Part shown: piece after piece, positions 27,991-37,187 of the stretch
Layout: each line of letters opens with the position of its first letter
Numbering within the stretch: position 1 is the first letter of the stretch
Assembly: GCA_013178375.1 (NCBI GenBank)
Contig: JABLXQ010000006.1
Location: forward strand, 124,001 to 188,000
DNA from: Gammaproteobacteria bacterium
GTDB taxonomy: Bacteria > Pseudomonadota > Gammaproteobacteria > Pseudomonadales > Ketobacteraceae
Direction: 5' to 3'
Length of the DNA: 64,000 nucleotides
Made by a program: the position numbers and the translations under genes
Notes under the pieces: model-generated
What the model was told of the DNA's origin: nothing
Database searches by the model: none
The model's input: the letters and a program-made list of their open reading frames with translations, nothing else

Positions 27991-28028
27991 AAAAGGGCGG
28001 GGTGCCTGATGCACTCCGCCCTTTTTTT
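27991..28028. terminator. Bidirectional rho-independent terminator
   Basis: An 11-base stem (GGGCGGGGTGC / GCACTCCGCCC, one G-T pair) with a 5-base loop is flanked by four A on the left and seven T on the right. It can end both the DUF1161 transcript and the opposing ygiQ transcript, which stops at 28045. Confidence 0.85.
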
Positions 28029-28044
28029 GCTTTTCAACAGCCTG

Positions 28045-30393
28045 TTAGCGCGGCTTTTTCCCTTTCGGGTTGCCAGGGCCGCGTTTTCCGGCTGACGCCG
28101 GCGCCAGTTTTTCGCCCCGTTTACCAACCGGTTTTGCGTTTGTGCCCTGCCGCGGTGGCAGGCCGGTATGTTGCGTCAGGATCTGGCCACGGCGGGGTTG
28201 ATCACTGCGCCCGGTGCGTTCCCCGCGCATGACTTTTTCAGTGCGCATCACTTTTTCCCCACGCACGTTTTTTTCGCCACGTTTGGCCTGGTCGCCTTGT
28301 AACGCAGGCTTGCGCTTGAAACCATCCGCACCGGTTTGTGCCGACGGATGATTGGCCGGCTGTGTCGGGGGCACCAGATGCTTCTTGCCGAAACCAATCA
28401 GATGCGCCTTGCCCATTTTTATCAGCGCCTCGCGGATCATCGGCCAGTTGTCCGGATCGTGATAACGCAAAAACGCCTTGTGCAACCGGCGCTGTTTCAG
28501 TCCTTTCGGAATGAACACCTTGTCCGATTTGTAATTCACCCGGTGAATCGGATCTTTCTGGGTGTGGTACATGGTGGTGGCCATGGCCATCGGCGACGGA
28601 TAGAACGTCTGCACCTGATCCGCGCGGAAACCGTTGTTCTTCAGCCAGAACGCCAGGCTCATCATGTCTTCGTCGGTGGTGCCTGGATGCGCGGCGATGA
28701 AATAGGGAATCAGGAACTGTTCCTTGCCCGCTTCCTTCGAAAACTGGTCGAACATTTTCTTGAATTCATCGTACGCGCCCATGCCCGGCTTCATCATTTT
28801 CGACAGCGGGCCGTTCTCGGTGTGCTCCGGTGCGATTTTCAGATAGCCGCCCACATGGTGCGTCACCAGTTCGCGCACGTATTCCGGATCGAGCACCGCC
28901 AGATCGTAACGCAGGCCCGACGCCACCATCACCCGTTTCACGCCGGGCAGGGCGCGGGCGCGGCGGTACAGTTTCGTCGTCGGCGATTGATCGGTGACGA
29001 GATTTTTGCAGATGGTGGGAAACACGCAGGACAGGCGGCGGCAATTGGCGTGGATTTCCTCGCTCACGCAATTGAGCTGGTACATGTTCGCGGTGGGGCC
29101 GCCCAGATCGGAAATAGTGCCGGTGAAGCCGGGGGTCTTGTCGCGGATGCTTTCGATCTCGCGGATGATGGAATCTTCCGACCGGCTCTGGATCACGCGG
29201 CCTTCGTGTTCGGTGATGGAACAGAACGAGCAGCCGCCGAAACAGCCGCGCATGATGTTCACAGAGAAGCGGATCATTTCGTACGCCGGAATGCGCGCGT
29301 CGCCATAGGCAGGATGGGCAATGCGCTGATACGGCAATTCAAACACGTCGTCCAGTTCCTGGGTGGACAGCGGAATCGCCGGCGGGTTGATCCATACATA
29401 ACGCTCGCCGTGCTTTTGCACCAGCGTGCGCGCATTGGCAGGATTGGTTTCCAGATGCAGCACGCGGGAGGTGTGCGCATACAGCACCGGATCGTTGCTG
29501 ACTTTTTCAAACGACGGCAGCAGCACGAACTGTTTTTTCGCGCCCGGCGATGGCCGGATATGGATCACGTTGCTGATCGCGGGCACCACGGGATTTTCCC
29601 CGGTCGCGCAGGGGGCGGCTTTTTCTTCGGCCTCGCCTTCCCAGTGGTAGGGGTTCTTGTGCGGGTCGACGCGCCCGGGGGTGTCGATGCGGGTGGAATC
29701 CTTCACCTCCCAGTCGGTGGGCAGTTCCTGCAGCAGGCAGGCAGTGCCGCGCACGTCGCGGATTTCCTTCATTTCCTGCCCGGCGGCCACCCGGTGGGCC
29801 ACTTCCACCACGGCGCGCTCGGCGTTGCCGTACACCAGGATGTCGGCCTTGGCGTCCATCAGCACCGACCGGCGCACCTTGTCCGACCAGTAGTCGTAAT
29901 GGGCAATGCGGCGCAGGCTGGCTTCGATGCCGCCCACCATCACCGGCACGTCTTTATAGGCTTCGCGGCAGCGCTGGCTGTACACGATCACGGCGCGGTC
30001 GGGGCGTTTGCCACCTTCGTTGTTCGGGGTGTAGGCGTCGTCGTGACGCAGTTTCAGGTCGGCGGTGTAGCGGTTGATCATGGAATCCATGTTGCCCGCC
30101 GACACCGCAAAAAACAGGTTAGGCTTGCCCAGGGCGCGGAACGGCTCGGCGGAATTCCAGTCTGGCTGGGCGATGATGCCCACGCGAAATCCCTGTGATT
30201 CCAACAACCTGCCGATCACCGCCATGCCAAAGCTGGGGTGATCCACATAGGCGTCGCCGCTGATGATGATGACATCGCAGCTGTCCCAGCCGAGGATTTC
30301 CATTTCCCGGCGTGACATGGGCAAAAACGGTGCAGTGCCGAAGCACTCCGCCCAGTAGCGCGGGTAGGTGAACAGGGATTTGGCTGCATGCAT
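28045..30393 (-). CDS. ygiQ: YgiQ family radical SAM protein
   Basis: The 782-residue protein is the expected size. The N-terminal part has a B12-binding-like Rossmann region ([31 protein letters not shown]). The radical SAM motif is [19 protein letters not shown], CxxxxxCxxC-like as in YgiQ. The long C-terminal tail is Arg/Lys/Gly/Gln-rich ([13 protein letters not shown]) and may bind nucleic acid. YgiQ is widespread but its reaction is not established. It starts at ATG 30393, divergent from the Anbu gene, and shares the terminator at 27991. Confidence 0.93.
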   Translation of the reverse strand: MHAAKSLFTYPRYWAECFGTAPFLPMSRREMEILGWDSCDVIIISGDAYVDHPSFGMAVIGRLLESQGFRVGIIAQPDWNSAEPFRALGKPNLFFAVSAGNMDSMINRYTADLKLRHDDAYTPNNEGGKRPDRAVIVYSQRCREAYKDVPVMVGGIEASLRRIAHYDYWSDKVRRSVLMDAKADILVYGNAERAVVEVAHRVAAGQEMKEIRDVRGTACLLQELPTDWEVKDSTRIDTPGRVDPHKNPYHWEGEAEEKAAPCATGENPVVPAISNVIHIRPSPGAKKQFVLLPSFEKVSNDPVLYAHTSRVLHLETNPANARTLVQKHGERYVWINPPAIPLSTQELDDVFELPYQRIAHPAYGDARIPAYEMIRFSVNIMRGCFGGCSFCSITEHEGRVIQSRSEDSIIREIESIRDKTPGFTGTISDLGGPTANMYQLNCVSEEIHANCRRLSCVFPTICKNLVTDQSPTTKLYRRARALPGVKRVMVASGLRYDLAVLDPEYVRELVTHHVGGYLKIAPEHTENGPLSKMMKPGMGAYDEFKKMFDQFSKEAGKEQFLIPYFIAAHPGTTDEDMMSLAFWLKNNGFRADQVQTFYPSPMAMATTMYHTQKDPIHRVNYKSDKVFIPKGLKQRRLHKAFLRYHDPDNWPMIREALIKMGKAHLIGFGKKHLVPPTQPANHPSAQTGADGFKRKPALQGDQAKRGEKNVRGEKVMRTEKVMRGERTGRSDQPRRGQILTQHTGLPPRQGTNAKPVGKRGEKLAPASAGKRGPGNPKGKKPR

Positions 30394-30575
30394 AAGAAGG
30401 ACGACGACTGCGCGGTGAAAAAACAGCGCAATTCTAGCGGATTACTCGGGTATTCACCAATGCAGCCTGTGTTGGCTTAATTTTTGTAAGGACACTGCCC
30501 GCCCGGGAAAGTGTTTAGTGGGGGGTGAGGGGCTGGTGTAAAATCACCGGCCTGCCTAAGGAAGAGTGAATCGAA

Positions 30576-31310
30576 ATGACATATTGCGTGGCCATGAAAC
30601 TGGATAGCGGCATGATTTTTCTGTCGGATTCCCGCACCAACGCCGGCGTGGACCATATCGCCACCTTCCAGAAAATGTATTTCTTTACCAAGCAGGATGA
30701 ACGGGTGCTGGTGATGATGAGCGCCGGCAATCTGGCGACCACGCAAAGTATCGTCAGCCTGCTCAATGCCCGCATCAAGGATGCCGAGTACAACATCCTC
30801 ACGGTGAAATCCCTGTATGAAGCCGCCGAGATGGTGGGCCAGACCATGCGTGAAGTGGTGGCCCGCGATGCCCAGGGCCAGCAGTCGCAGGGCGTGGATT
30901 TCAGTTGCTCGCTGATCCTGGGCGGGCAGATCCGTGGTGAAGGCATGCGGCTTTTCAATATCTATCCGCAGGGTAATTTCATCGAGGCCACCTGCGACAC
31001 GCCCTATTTCCAGATTGGCGAATCCAAGTACGGCAAGCCGATTCTCGACCGCGCGCTGCGTTTCAACACGTCGCTGGAAGAAGCGCTCAAGTGCGGGCTG
31101 ATTTCATTTGATTCCACCATGAAGAGTAATTTGTCGGTGGGATTGCCGCTGGATATGGCGGTGTACCGGGTGGACCAGTTTGCGTTGCATGTGCGCCAGC
31201 GTCTGTACGAAGACGACGGTTATCTGACGAACCTGCGCCAGCAGTGGAGCGAGGGCCTTAAAAACCTGATGGCCTCGCTGCCGCCGCCAGCGCTGAACCG
31301 GCTGGACTGA
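30576..31310 (+). CDS. Anbu, proteasome-related N-terminal-nucleophile peptidase
   Basis: The 244-residue protein begins MTYCVAMKLDSGMIFLSDSRTNAG, the Anbu signature. Thr2 becomes the N-terminal nucleophile after Met removal, and the DSRTNAG segment is a conserved helix-strand of the HslV/proteasome beta fold. Anbu assembles into large dodecameric rings or lock-washers. In most genomes it is encoded with a circularly permuted ATP-grasp protein, an alpha-E protein and a transglutaminase-like protein. None of these is in the window, so it appears to be an orphan. A ribosome site (AAGGAAGAG) precedes the ATG. Activity and substrate are unresolved. Confidence 0.92.
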   Translation: MTYCVAMKLDSGMIFLSDSRTNAGVDHIATFQKMYFFTKQDERVLVMMSAGNLATTQSIVSLLNARIKDAEYNILTVKSLYEAAEMVGQTMREVVARDAQGQQSQGVDFSCSLILGGQIRGEGMRLFNIYPQGNFIEATCDTPYFQIGESKYGKPILDRALRFNTSLEEALKCGLISFDSTMKSNLSVGLPLDMAVYRVDQFALHVRQRLYEDDGYLTNLRQQWSEGLKNLMASLPPPALNRLD

Positions 31311-31344
31311 ACCGGTTGGGCTGAATTGGCCGGACGGACGCGGA

Positions 31345-32625
31345 TTATTTTTCCTCGTCCAGCCGGCGAATACCCAGCAGGCGCAGCACATATTTTTCAT
31401 AGACCGGCTCACTCGAGCCGGTTTTCATTTTGTGGATGAAGTATTTCTCGAACGCCACTTTCGCCCAGTGTACCCACATGCCCTTGCGGAACCAGGTGAC
31501 GTTGCGCGGTGGAATCTGCGGAATGGCGACGAAGGCGGCGCCGGTGTCACCCATGTCTGCCAGACACAGCGCCGCCAGGGTGCCGCGATGGCTGGGTTGG
31601 CCACCCGCCAGCACGTCGCGGATGTTGTGCACGATTGCGGTCACCATGGATTCGATCATGTAGCCGGTTTTCGGCGTGCCGCAGGGCACCGGCGTGGTTT
31701 CCACCGGCGGAATCGCCACGCACACGCCGGCGGACCAGATCTCGGGAAATTTCGGGCTCTGCTGGAAATCGTTGATGATGACGAAGCCTTTCGGATTGCA
31801 CAGCCCTTCGGCCTGCGCCACTGCATCGACGCCGGTAAATGGCGGAATCATCATGCTGTGCACGAAAGACAGTTCGTGCTGCTGTTTCAGTTTGCCGCTG
31901 TCGTCGAGCTCGTCGACGAACATCTTGCCGGCTTCCACTTTGGTGGTCTTCGCGTTGGTGATCCACTTGATGTGGCGGGTGCGGAATTCGCTTTCCAGCA
32001 TGCCTTTGGAATCGCCCACGCCGCCCAGGCCCATGTGACCGATGTAGGGTTCGGCGGTGACGAACAGGATTGGTACCTTGTTGCGGATCTTGCGTTTTTT
32101 CAGTTCGGTATCGAGGATCAGCGCGTATTCATAAGCCGGGCCGAAGCAGCTGGCGCCGGGCAGGGCACCGACGATGACCGGGCCGGGATTCTGCGCCAGC
32201 TTTTCAAAATCAGCATGGGCCAGTTCGGCGTGATCCAGCGTGCAGACCGACTGGGTATGGCCGCCGTGGGGTCCGGCGCCGGGGATTTGGTCGAAGGCCA
32301 AGCGCGGGCCGGTGGTGATGATCAGGTGGTCGTAGTTGAGCGTCTGGTCGCCGGCGCAGTGCAGGGTTTTCGCCACCGGGTCGATGCGTTCGGCGCGCGC
32401 TGCCACGAAATCGATGCCTTTTTTCGCCAGCGCCGGGCCGATGGGAAAGCTGGTCTGTTTGCGCTGGCGGGTGCCAAGGGCAATCCAGGGATTCGAGGGC
32501 ACGAACTGGAAGTCCGGCCGCTCGTTCACCACGGTGACCTTGTGCTCCTTGCCCACGGCCGCGCGCATTTCATAAGCCGCCGGCATGCCGCCCAAGCCGG
32601 CGCCGAGTATGACGATATGTGCCAT
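31345..32625 (-). CDS. sqr: Sulfide:quinone oxidoreductase
   Basis: The 426-residue FAD protein begins with a Rossmann fingerprint (HIVILGAGLGGMPAAYEMR). It has Cys128 (TQSVCTLDHAE), Cys160 (GASCFGPAYEYA) and Cys354, matching the active-site and structural Cys of Acidithiobacillus SQR (128, 160, 356). VPCGTPKTGYMIESM is the quinone-site region. It oxidises sulfide to polysulfide or persulfide at the inner membrane and passes electrons to quinone. The ATG at 32625 has GGGAG 6 bases upstream; the ORF extension to 32688 is rejected. It is last in the csoR-like, DUF2892, sqr series on the minus strand. Confidence 0.9.
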   Translation of the reverse strand: MAHIVILGAGLGGMPAAYEMRAAVGKEHKVTVVNERPDFQFVPSNPWIALGTRQRKQTSFPIGPALAKKGIDFVAARAERIDPVAKTLHCAGDQTLNYDHLIITTGPRLAFDQIPGAGPHGGHTQSVCTLDHAELAHADFEKLAQNPGPVIVGALPGASCFGPAYEYALILDTELKKRKIRNKVPILFVTAEPYIGHMGLGGVGDSKGMLESEFRTRHIKWITNAKTTKVEAGKMFVDELDDSGKLKQQHELSFVHSMMIPPFTGVDAVAQAEGLCNPKGFVIINDFQQSPKFPEIWSAGVCVAIPPVETTPVPCGTPKTGYMIESMVTAIVHNIRDVLAGGQPSHRGTLAALCLADMGDTGAAFVAIPQIPPRNVTWFRKGMWVHWAKVAFEKYFIHKMKTGSSEPVYEKYVLRLLGIRRLDEEK

Positions 32626-32785
32626 GGTGCATCTCCCGCACGCATTTCGCGTACTGTTGTAGTCATGATCCGGTGGATCTGAAACCACGTTCGATGCGGC
32701 ATTCGCTAGCGGGGGACTGCACTGCTCTCCGGGTTGAAAGCGCCGCTGCCAGTCAAACGTTCAGTATAGGACGCCGGCACGCCAT

Positions 32786-33016
32786 TTATTTGCAGCAGGC
32801 GTCGCCGCCATCCACCGGCACTTCCTTGCGGAAACCGGCCTTGCCCAGCATCCACATGGCCGGACACCAACCAGTGAAAGCGCTTTGCAGCAGGTTCAGG
32901 CCGACAAAGGCAGTGAACAGATAGAAGCCGGGGTGTATGTACCAACCCAAGGCTACGCTGAGCAGTACGAAAAAGCCGGCCATGGCGCGTAATCCCTGGT
33001 TGATGGTCATTTTCAT
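32786..33016 (-). CDS. DUF2892 small inner-membrane protein
   Basis: The 76-residue protein has two membrane segments (MAGFFVLLSVALGWYIH and FYLFTAFVGLNLLQSAFTG) and the DUF2892 signature GWCPAMWMLGKAGF. DUF2892 also forms the membrane part of YgaP rhodaneses, which act in sulfur transfer. Its Cys-Cys-Lys C-terminus and the Cys in GWCP are candidate persulfide-handling residues. It lies between the CsoR-like repressor and sqr on the same strand, so a sulfur role is likely. GGAGA precedes the ATG. Confidence 0.88.
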   Translation of the reverse strand: MKMTINQGLRAMAGFFVLLSVALGWYIHPGFYLFTAFVGLNLLQSAFTGWCPAMWMLGKAGFRKEVPVDGGDACCK

Positions 33017-33073
33017 GGTGCGGTCTCCTGGTCTGGATTGCGGTGTTCCGGTTGCAGCCCGGGCATTGTTGCC

Positions 33074-33346
33074 TCAGGCGTATTTGCTGAGCAGGTCGCG
33101 GATCTGCGCCATCTGCCGGGTGGCGTCAGCCTCGTCCCGCTGTTTAAGCACGTCATGCTCGATCATGCAGGCCAGCATTTCGTGAAAGGCCTTGTCCAGT
33201 GCCTTGCGGGCGGCGGCCATCTGCTGTGCGATCTTCTCGCAGTCCGCTTCCTCGTCGATCAGGCGGCGGATGCCACGGATCTGGCCTTCGATACGCGCCA
33301 GACGGTTATTGACCCCGGCGCGGGTGGTGGTGTCATGGCCTTGCAT
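33074..33346 (-). CDS. CsoR/FrmR/CstR-family (DUF156) repressor
   Basis: The 90-residue all-helical regulator has the DUF156 signature NNRLARIEGQIRGIRRLIDEE. Cys36 sits at the usual first position, but the second thiol is Cys60 in EMLACMIEHDV: positions 61 and 65 (His and Cys in copper sensors, Cys at 65 in CstR) are Met and Asp. His64 is a third possible ligand. It is therefore neither a standard copper sensor nor a standard CstR. With sqr and DUF2892 downstream, a persulfide sensor is the best guess. The ATG at 33346 is used; the ORF extension to 33463 crosses its own promoter and is rejected. Confidence 0.87.
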   Translation of the reverse strand: MQGHDTTTRAGVNNRLARIEGQIRGIRRLIDEEADCEKIAQQMAAARKALDKAFHEMLACMIEHDVLKQRDEADATRQMAQIRDLLSKYA

Positions 33347-33378
33347 ACGCACGCTGGCTCCATAAAGGTAATATTTTA

Positions 33379-33407
33379 ATACTATACCCGGTAGGGTATA
33401 TTGGCAA
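33379..33407 (-). promoter_or_regulatory. Promoter with embedded CsoR-type operator
   Basis: On the minus strand, TTGCCA (-35, 33407-33402) and TAGTAT (-10, 33384-33379) are separated by exactly 17 bases. The inverted repeat ATACCC-N4-GGGTAT (33384-33399) fills the spacer. Such GC-tract palindromes with flanking AT are typical of DUF156 operators. A bound repressor would block RNA polymerase directly, so the csoR-like gene is probably self-regulated, and the divergent HPP-CBS gene may be affected too. Confidence 0.7.
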
Positions 33408-33506
33408 GGCGTGGGTACCCCCGCTAACCCTTCGGAGGCATTGGCCGCCGGCGCAGTGGCCACTACCGTAGAGTCAGGCCCTGACTGCGGTACGGAACCT
33501 CATGCC

Positions 33507-34673
33507 ATGACGAATTACCTGCGCGCCCTGTTCGCCCGCTGGCCCAGCACCCTGTCGCGACGGGAACAGTTCATCACCTCCCTGCTGACCTTTGTGGCAA
33601 TTCTGATCGTGGGCCGTGTGGGGCAGCAGTTTGTGCATCCTTACCAGCATCTGGTACTGGTGGCGTCCATGGGCGCCTCGGCGCTGTTGCTGCTGGTGAT
33701 TCCCAACAGCCCGCTGGCGCAGCCCTATCCGTTCGTGGCCGGGCATCTGGTGCCGGCAGTGATTGGCGTGGCGTGCGCGCAGGCCGTCGATGATTTTTAC
33801 CTGGCCGCCGCCCTCACCGTGAGCCTGAGCCTGGGCGCCATGTATTTACTGAACTGCCTGCACCCGCCCGGTGGTGCTGCGGCGCTGGTGCCCATCATCG
33901 CCCGCGACCAGCAGGTGCTGGATTATTCCTATGTGGTGTTTCCCGTGCTGATCAATGTGATCACCATGCTGGGGATCGTGCTGGTGGCGCATAAATGGAT
34001 TCTGAAAAAGGAATACCCCGTGAAACCCATGGCGCGTGCGGATGTGCGCCACCACCACGACGATCCCAGCCCGCTGGCGCGGCTCGGCATCAGCGGGCAT
34101 GACCTGCAGGAGGCGTTGAAGGAATACGGCGCATATCTCAACGTCACCGAAAACGATCTGACCCGCGTGTACCTGCAGGCGCAGCAGAAGGCCCACGTGC
34201 GCAAGTTCGGTGAAATCCGCGTGCGCGACATCATGTCGAAGGACGTGATCACGGTGGAATACGGCACGGATCTGGAAGAGGCCTGGGCACTGTTGCGGCT
34301 GCACAAGGTGAAGATCCTGCCGGTGATCGACAGGGCGCGGCGGGTGATCGGCGTGCTGTCGCTGGTGGATTTTCTGAAGCGGGCGGATCTGAAGACGTAT
34401 CGCGGTTTTGCCGACAAGCTGATTGAATTCGTGCGCCGCTCCACCACCGTGCACACCCACAAGCCTGAGGCAGTGGGGCAGATCATGGCGCATCCCGCGT
34501 TCACGGTGAATGAAAATGATCTCATTGCGTTGCTGGTGCCGCTGCTGTCGGACAAGGGGCTGCACCATGTGCCGGTGGTGAACGACGAGCGGCGGCTGGT
34601 GGGAATCGTCACCCAATCCGATCTGATCGCGGCTTTGTTTGTGGGGGCGGTGGAAATGCAGGAAGCGGCCTGA
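33507..34673 (+). CDS. HPP family membrane protein with tandem CBS domains
   Basis: The 388-residue protein has an N-terminal HPP domain with four membrane helices (FITSLLTFVAILIVGRVG and on), the conserved NCLHPPGGAAAL motif, and a C-terminal pair of CBS motifs (VRDIMSKDVITVEYGTDLEEAWALL and QIMAHPAFTVNENDLIALLV). HPP proteins have been linked to nitrite transport in plants, and CBS pairs sense adenine nucleotides. The frame is open upstream to 33411, but ATG 33507 begins at the expected amphipathic N-terminus. It is divergent from the CsoR-like gene across the 160-base operator region. Confidence 0.86.
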   Translation: MTNYLRALFARWPSTLSRREQFITSLLTFVAILIVGRVGQQFVHPYQHLVLVASMGASALLLLVIPNSPLAQPYPFVAGHLVPAVIGVACAQAVDDFYLAAALTVSLSLGAMYLLNCLHPPGGAAALVPIIARDQQVLDYSYVVFPVLINVITMLGIVLVAHKWILKKEYPVKPMARADVRHHHDDPSPLARLGISGHDLQEALKEYGAYLNVTENDLTRVYLQAQQKAHVRKFGEIRVRDIMSKDVITVEYGTDLEEAWALLRLHKVKILPVIDRARRVIGVLSLVDFLKRADLKTYRGFADKLIEFVRRSTTVHTHKPEAVGQIMAHPAFTVNENDLIALLVPLLSDKGLHHVPVVNDERRLVGIVTQSDLIAALFVGAVEMQEAA

Positions 34674-34708
34674 TTTTTGGTGCGCGGCTGTCTGTCGAAC
34701 GATGCCTG

Positions 34709-35170
34709 TCAGATGATGCCGGCTTCCAGGCTGGCGGCCATGGTCATGCCCAGTTGTTCGCACTGCTCCAGAAAACTGTCCTGCCAGGCGCCACGGCAGA
34801 GCAGGGGTTCCTGCACGCAACGCCAGCGCAACCCGGTGGTGATGGATTCGATGGCGCGACGGGTGCCGGTGCCGTCGTGGCCGGCACGGATGTAGAACGC
34901 GAACGGCTTGCCCTGAGTCTGTTCCAGGCAGGGGTAATAAATCCGGTCGAAAAAATCCTTCAGCGCCCCGCTCATGTAACCCAGGTTTTCCGTGGTGCCC
35001 AGAATCAGCGCATCGGCCTGCAGCACGTCGTCCGGCTGGGCCTGCAGCGGCGGCACATGGCGCACCGACACGCCGGTGATATCAGGATGGCGGGCGCCTG
35101 TGAGCACTGCCTCCACCATGCGTTCGGTGTTGGGCGAGGGGGCGTGAGCAACCAGCAGTAGGTTTTTCAT
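34709..35170 (-). CDS. Flavodoxin-fold NAD(P)H reductase
   Basis: The 153-residue protein starts MKNLLLVAHAPSPNTERMVEAV, a flavodoxin/NADPH-dependent FMN-reductase phosphate-binding loop, and continues with ALILGTTENLGYMSGALKDFFDRIYYP, the FMN ring-binding loop of this class. Such proteins carry FMN and reduce quinones, azo compounds or similar. The third ATG of the frame (35170) has GGAAA about 9 bases upstream. Two earlier ATGs (35176, 35200) lie in poor context. Cys residues occur in YYPCLEQ and the C-terminal half. Confidence 0.8.
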   Translation of the reverse strand: MKNLLLVAHAPSPNTERMVEAVLTGARHPDITGVSVRHVPPLQAQPDDVLQADALILGTTENLGYMSGALKDFFDRIYYPCLEQTQGKPFAFYIRAGHDGTGTRRAIESITTGLRWRCVQEPLLCRGAWQDSFLEQCEQLGMTMAASLEAGII

Positions 35171-35361
35171 CGGCATTTTCCGTTCGTGATGCATGGTCAA
35201 TGGGGCCTGAAACGTACCTGTCCCGGAAGATGGGGCATACTGGCGATGGGGGGCGGCTGTTTTAATTGTGGCCTTGCTGAGCCGCAGTATATTATGAGCC
35301 GGTTTTCACCCGCCTTGTATTTCAATTCAGGTTATTCCAATTCAGTCACGGAGACGGTTTC

Positions 35362-35718
35362 ATGCTGGAAAATGTTGCACTGGGAATTCTCGTTTTTGCG
35401 GGGATAGTGCTGTTTTATGGCGTTATTGCCATACACGATATTCCCTATGATATCGCCAAGCATCGCCGCCATCCGCATCAGGATGCGATCCATGTGGCGG
35501 GCTGGGTCAGCCTGTTGACCCTGCATGTGATCTGGCCGTTCCTGTGGATCTGGGCCACGCTCTACCGCGAAGACCGTGGCTGGGGGTTTGGTGGTACGGG
35601 GGTGGCGCAGCCGGATGCCAATTTGAAGGAAGAGCTGGCGGCGCTGCGCGCACGGGTGGAAGCGCTGGAGAAACCGCCTGCCACTGCCGCTGCTGCTGAA
35701 CAGGGAGGTGCCAGCTGA
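35362..35718 (+). CDS. yiaW: DUF3302 (YiaW-like) inner-membrane protein
   Basis: The 118-residue protein has two membrane helices (GILVFAGIVLFYGVIAIHDI and VSLLTLHVIWPFLWIWATL) and the DUF3302 signature HDIPYDIAKHRRHPHQDAI. A short coiled coil (LKEELAALRARVEALEK) follows before the C-terminus. In enterobacteria YiaW is encoded beside the HlyD-like YiaV, as here, where the stop and the next start overlap by one base. A membrane-fusion/efflux accessory role is inferred from that pair. Confidence 0.88.
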   Translation: MLENVALGILVFAGIVLFYGVIAIHDIPYDIAKHRRHPHQDAIHVAGWVSLLTLHVIWPFLWIWATLYREDRGWGFGGTGVAQPDANLKEELAALRARVEALEKPPATAAAAEQGGAS

Positions 35719-36677
35719 TGGATCTGTTACTGATTCTGACCTACACCGCCATTTGCGTTGCCGTCTTCAAAATTTTCCGAATTCCCCTCAACAAGTGGAC
35801 CGTACCCACCGCATTCCTGGGTGGCGTCGTGTTGATCGGCACATTGATTTTCCTGATGAACTATAACCATCCGTTCTCGGAAATCAGCCGCAACTATTTC
35901 GTCAGCACGCCGATCGTGGCGCCGGTGAAGGGTATCGTCACCGAGGTGCCGGTGCAGGCCAACCAGTTGCTGGAAAAAGGCGATGTGTTGTTCAAGATCG
36001 ATCCGGTGCCTTACCAGAACACCGTGGCTTCGCTGAAGGCGCAACTGGTGTCGGCCAAGCTGGATCTGGATCGCGCCAGGCAATTGGTTGCCAGGGGCGC
36101 CGTGGCCCAGCGGGATTATGATCAGGCCAAGGCACTGGTGGATCGTCTGACACCGGAGCTGGCCAGCGCGGAATACGATCTGAGCCGCACCACCGTGACC
36201 GCGCCGTCGAAGGGCTATGTGTTCCAGCTGATCGCACGCCCCGGCCTGATGGCGGTGCCCATGCCGCTGCGGCCGCTCCTGGTGTTCGTGCCTTATGAAT
36301 CCCACTACACAGTGGCCTGGTTCCGTCAGAACAGCCTGCTGCGGCTGGTTCCCGGCGATGAAGCCGAAGTAACGTTCGATGGTCTGCCGGGGCTAGTGTT
36401 TGCCGGCAAGGTGGAGAAGGTGCTGCCGGTGATGGCGGAAGGTCAGGTACAGGCCAGCGGAAACCTGATTTCGCTGATCGGGCCCGTCGTGCCGGGCAGG
36501 GTGCCGGTGCAGATCGTCATCACCGATCCGGCCTTTGAACCCTACATCAATCAGTTGCCCGGCGGTTCCTTTGGCCAGGCGGCGGTGTACAGCACGCACT
36601 TCAAGCATGTGGCCGTCATGCGCAAGATTCTGCTGCGGATGGCATCCTGGATGAACTACCTGTTCCCGTTCCACTGA
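35718..36677 (+). CDS. yiaV: HlyD-family membrane fusion protein (YiaV-like)
   Basis: The 319-residue protein has two N-terminal membrane segments (LLLILTYTAICVAVF and AFLGGVVLIGTLIFLMNY) and then a biotinyl-lipoyl half-motif VSTPIVAPVKGIVTEVPVQANQLLEKGDVLFKID, a coiled coil (about residues 100-150), and the second half-motif TVTAPSKGYVFQL. This is the HlyD/EmrA layout. The C-terminal MRKILLRMASWMNYLFPFH is unusual and conserved in YiaV. No matching inner-membrane pump is adjacent, apart from YiaW. ATG at 35718 overlaps the yiaW stop (TGATG). Confidence 0.9.
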   Translation: MDLLLILTYTAICVAVFKIFRIPLNKWTVPTAFLGGVVLIGTLIFLMNYNHPFSEISRNYFVSTPIVAPVKGIVTEVPVQANQLLEKGDVLFKIDPVPYQNTVASLKAQLVSAKLDLDRARQLVARGAVAQRDYDQAKALVDRLTPELASAEYDLSRTTVTAPSKGYVFQLIARPGLMAVPMPLRPLLVFVPYESHYTVAWFRQNSLLRLVPGDEAEVTFDGLPGLVFAGKVEKVLPVMAEGQVQASGNLISLIGPVVPGRVPVQIVITDPAFEPYINQLPGGSFGQAAVYSTHFKHVAVMRKILLRMASWMNYLFPFH

Positions 36678-36691
36678 GGGCGGTGTTCTGC

Positions 36692-36731
36692 GGGAACCGT
36701 TCCAGCCGGGGCGGTTCCCCGTTCCTTTTCT
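36692..36731 (+). terminator. Terminator after yiaWV
   Basis: GGGAACCG and CGGTTCCC form an 8-base stem with a 12-base loop, followed shortly by a T-rich stretch (CCTTTTC). It lies in the 57-base gap between the convergent yiaV and ferritin-like genes. Confidence 0.55.
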
Positions 36732-36734
36732 GCT

Positions 36735-37187
36735 TCAGAAATCCTGAATCCGCAGAGCCGAACGCACCATGCGGTGTTGTTCGCTTTCTTCCATGGCCAG
36801 GAGATTGTCCAGTACCTTTTTCAGGTCGGGAGTTTCCGCCTCTGCTGCCAGGGTGCGGTAGAAACTGATGATGGCATTGTCCATCTCCACAGCCCATTCG
36901 ATCACGTCATCCACCGTGCTGGTGGCGCTGAGCGCATGCTGGTCGAGGCGCGGCAGGGCGTTGGTGGGAGCATTGCGAAACCAGGTGGCGAGGATCTTTT
37001 CGCGGGCCTGGTTTTCGTAGGATTGCAGGGCTGCCGCCAGATGGGTTTCGTGGCGGCCGACGTAATCCAGCAACAGCCGGACCCGTTCGTCCTGGTTGAG
37101 GCGGGCGGTCTGGCTGCAGTGTTGCGCCAGTTGGCGGTGAAACTGGCTGACCAAGTCGATCAGGCTGTGGGTGGTGGCAACGGTCAT
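36735..37187 (-). CDS. Ferritin-like/rubrerythrin-type four-helix protein
   Basis: The 150-residue all-helical protein ends with EMDNAIISFYRTLAAEAETPDLKKVLDNLLAMEESEQHRMVRS, a rubrerythrin-like pair of helices with ExxH-type residues (EESEQH) able to bind a di-iron site. The first half (HSLIDLVSQFHRQLAQHCSQTARL... YVGRHETHLAAALQSYE) resembles stress-related ferritin-like proteins that regulate iron or peroxide. The function is not known in detail. The ATG at 37187 has AGGAG about 8 bases upstream. A much longer frame (to 38450) is an antisense shadow of hisC. Confidence 0.65.
   Translation of the reverse strand: MTVATTHSLIDLVSQFHRQLAQHCSQTARLNQDERVRLLLDYVGRHETHLAAALQSYENQAREKILATWFRNAPTNALPRLDQHALSATSTVDDVIEWAVEMDNAIISFYRTLAAEAETPDLKKVLDNLLAMEESEQHRMVRSALRIQDF

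Noticed and set aside
28336-30198. 620-codon plus-strand frame
   Set aside because: It is antisense to ygiQ and has shadow-like composition and no motifs.
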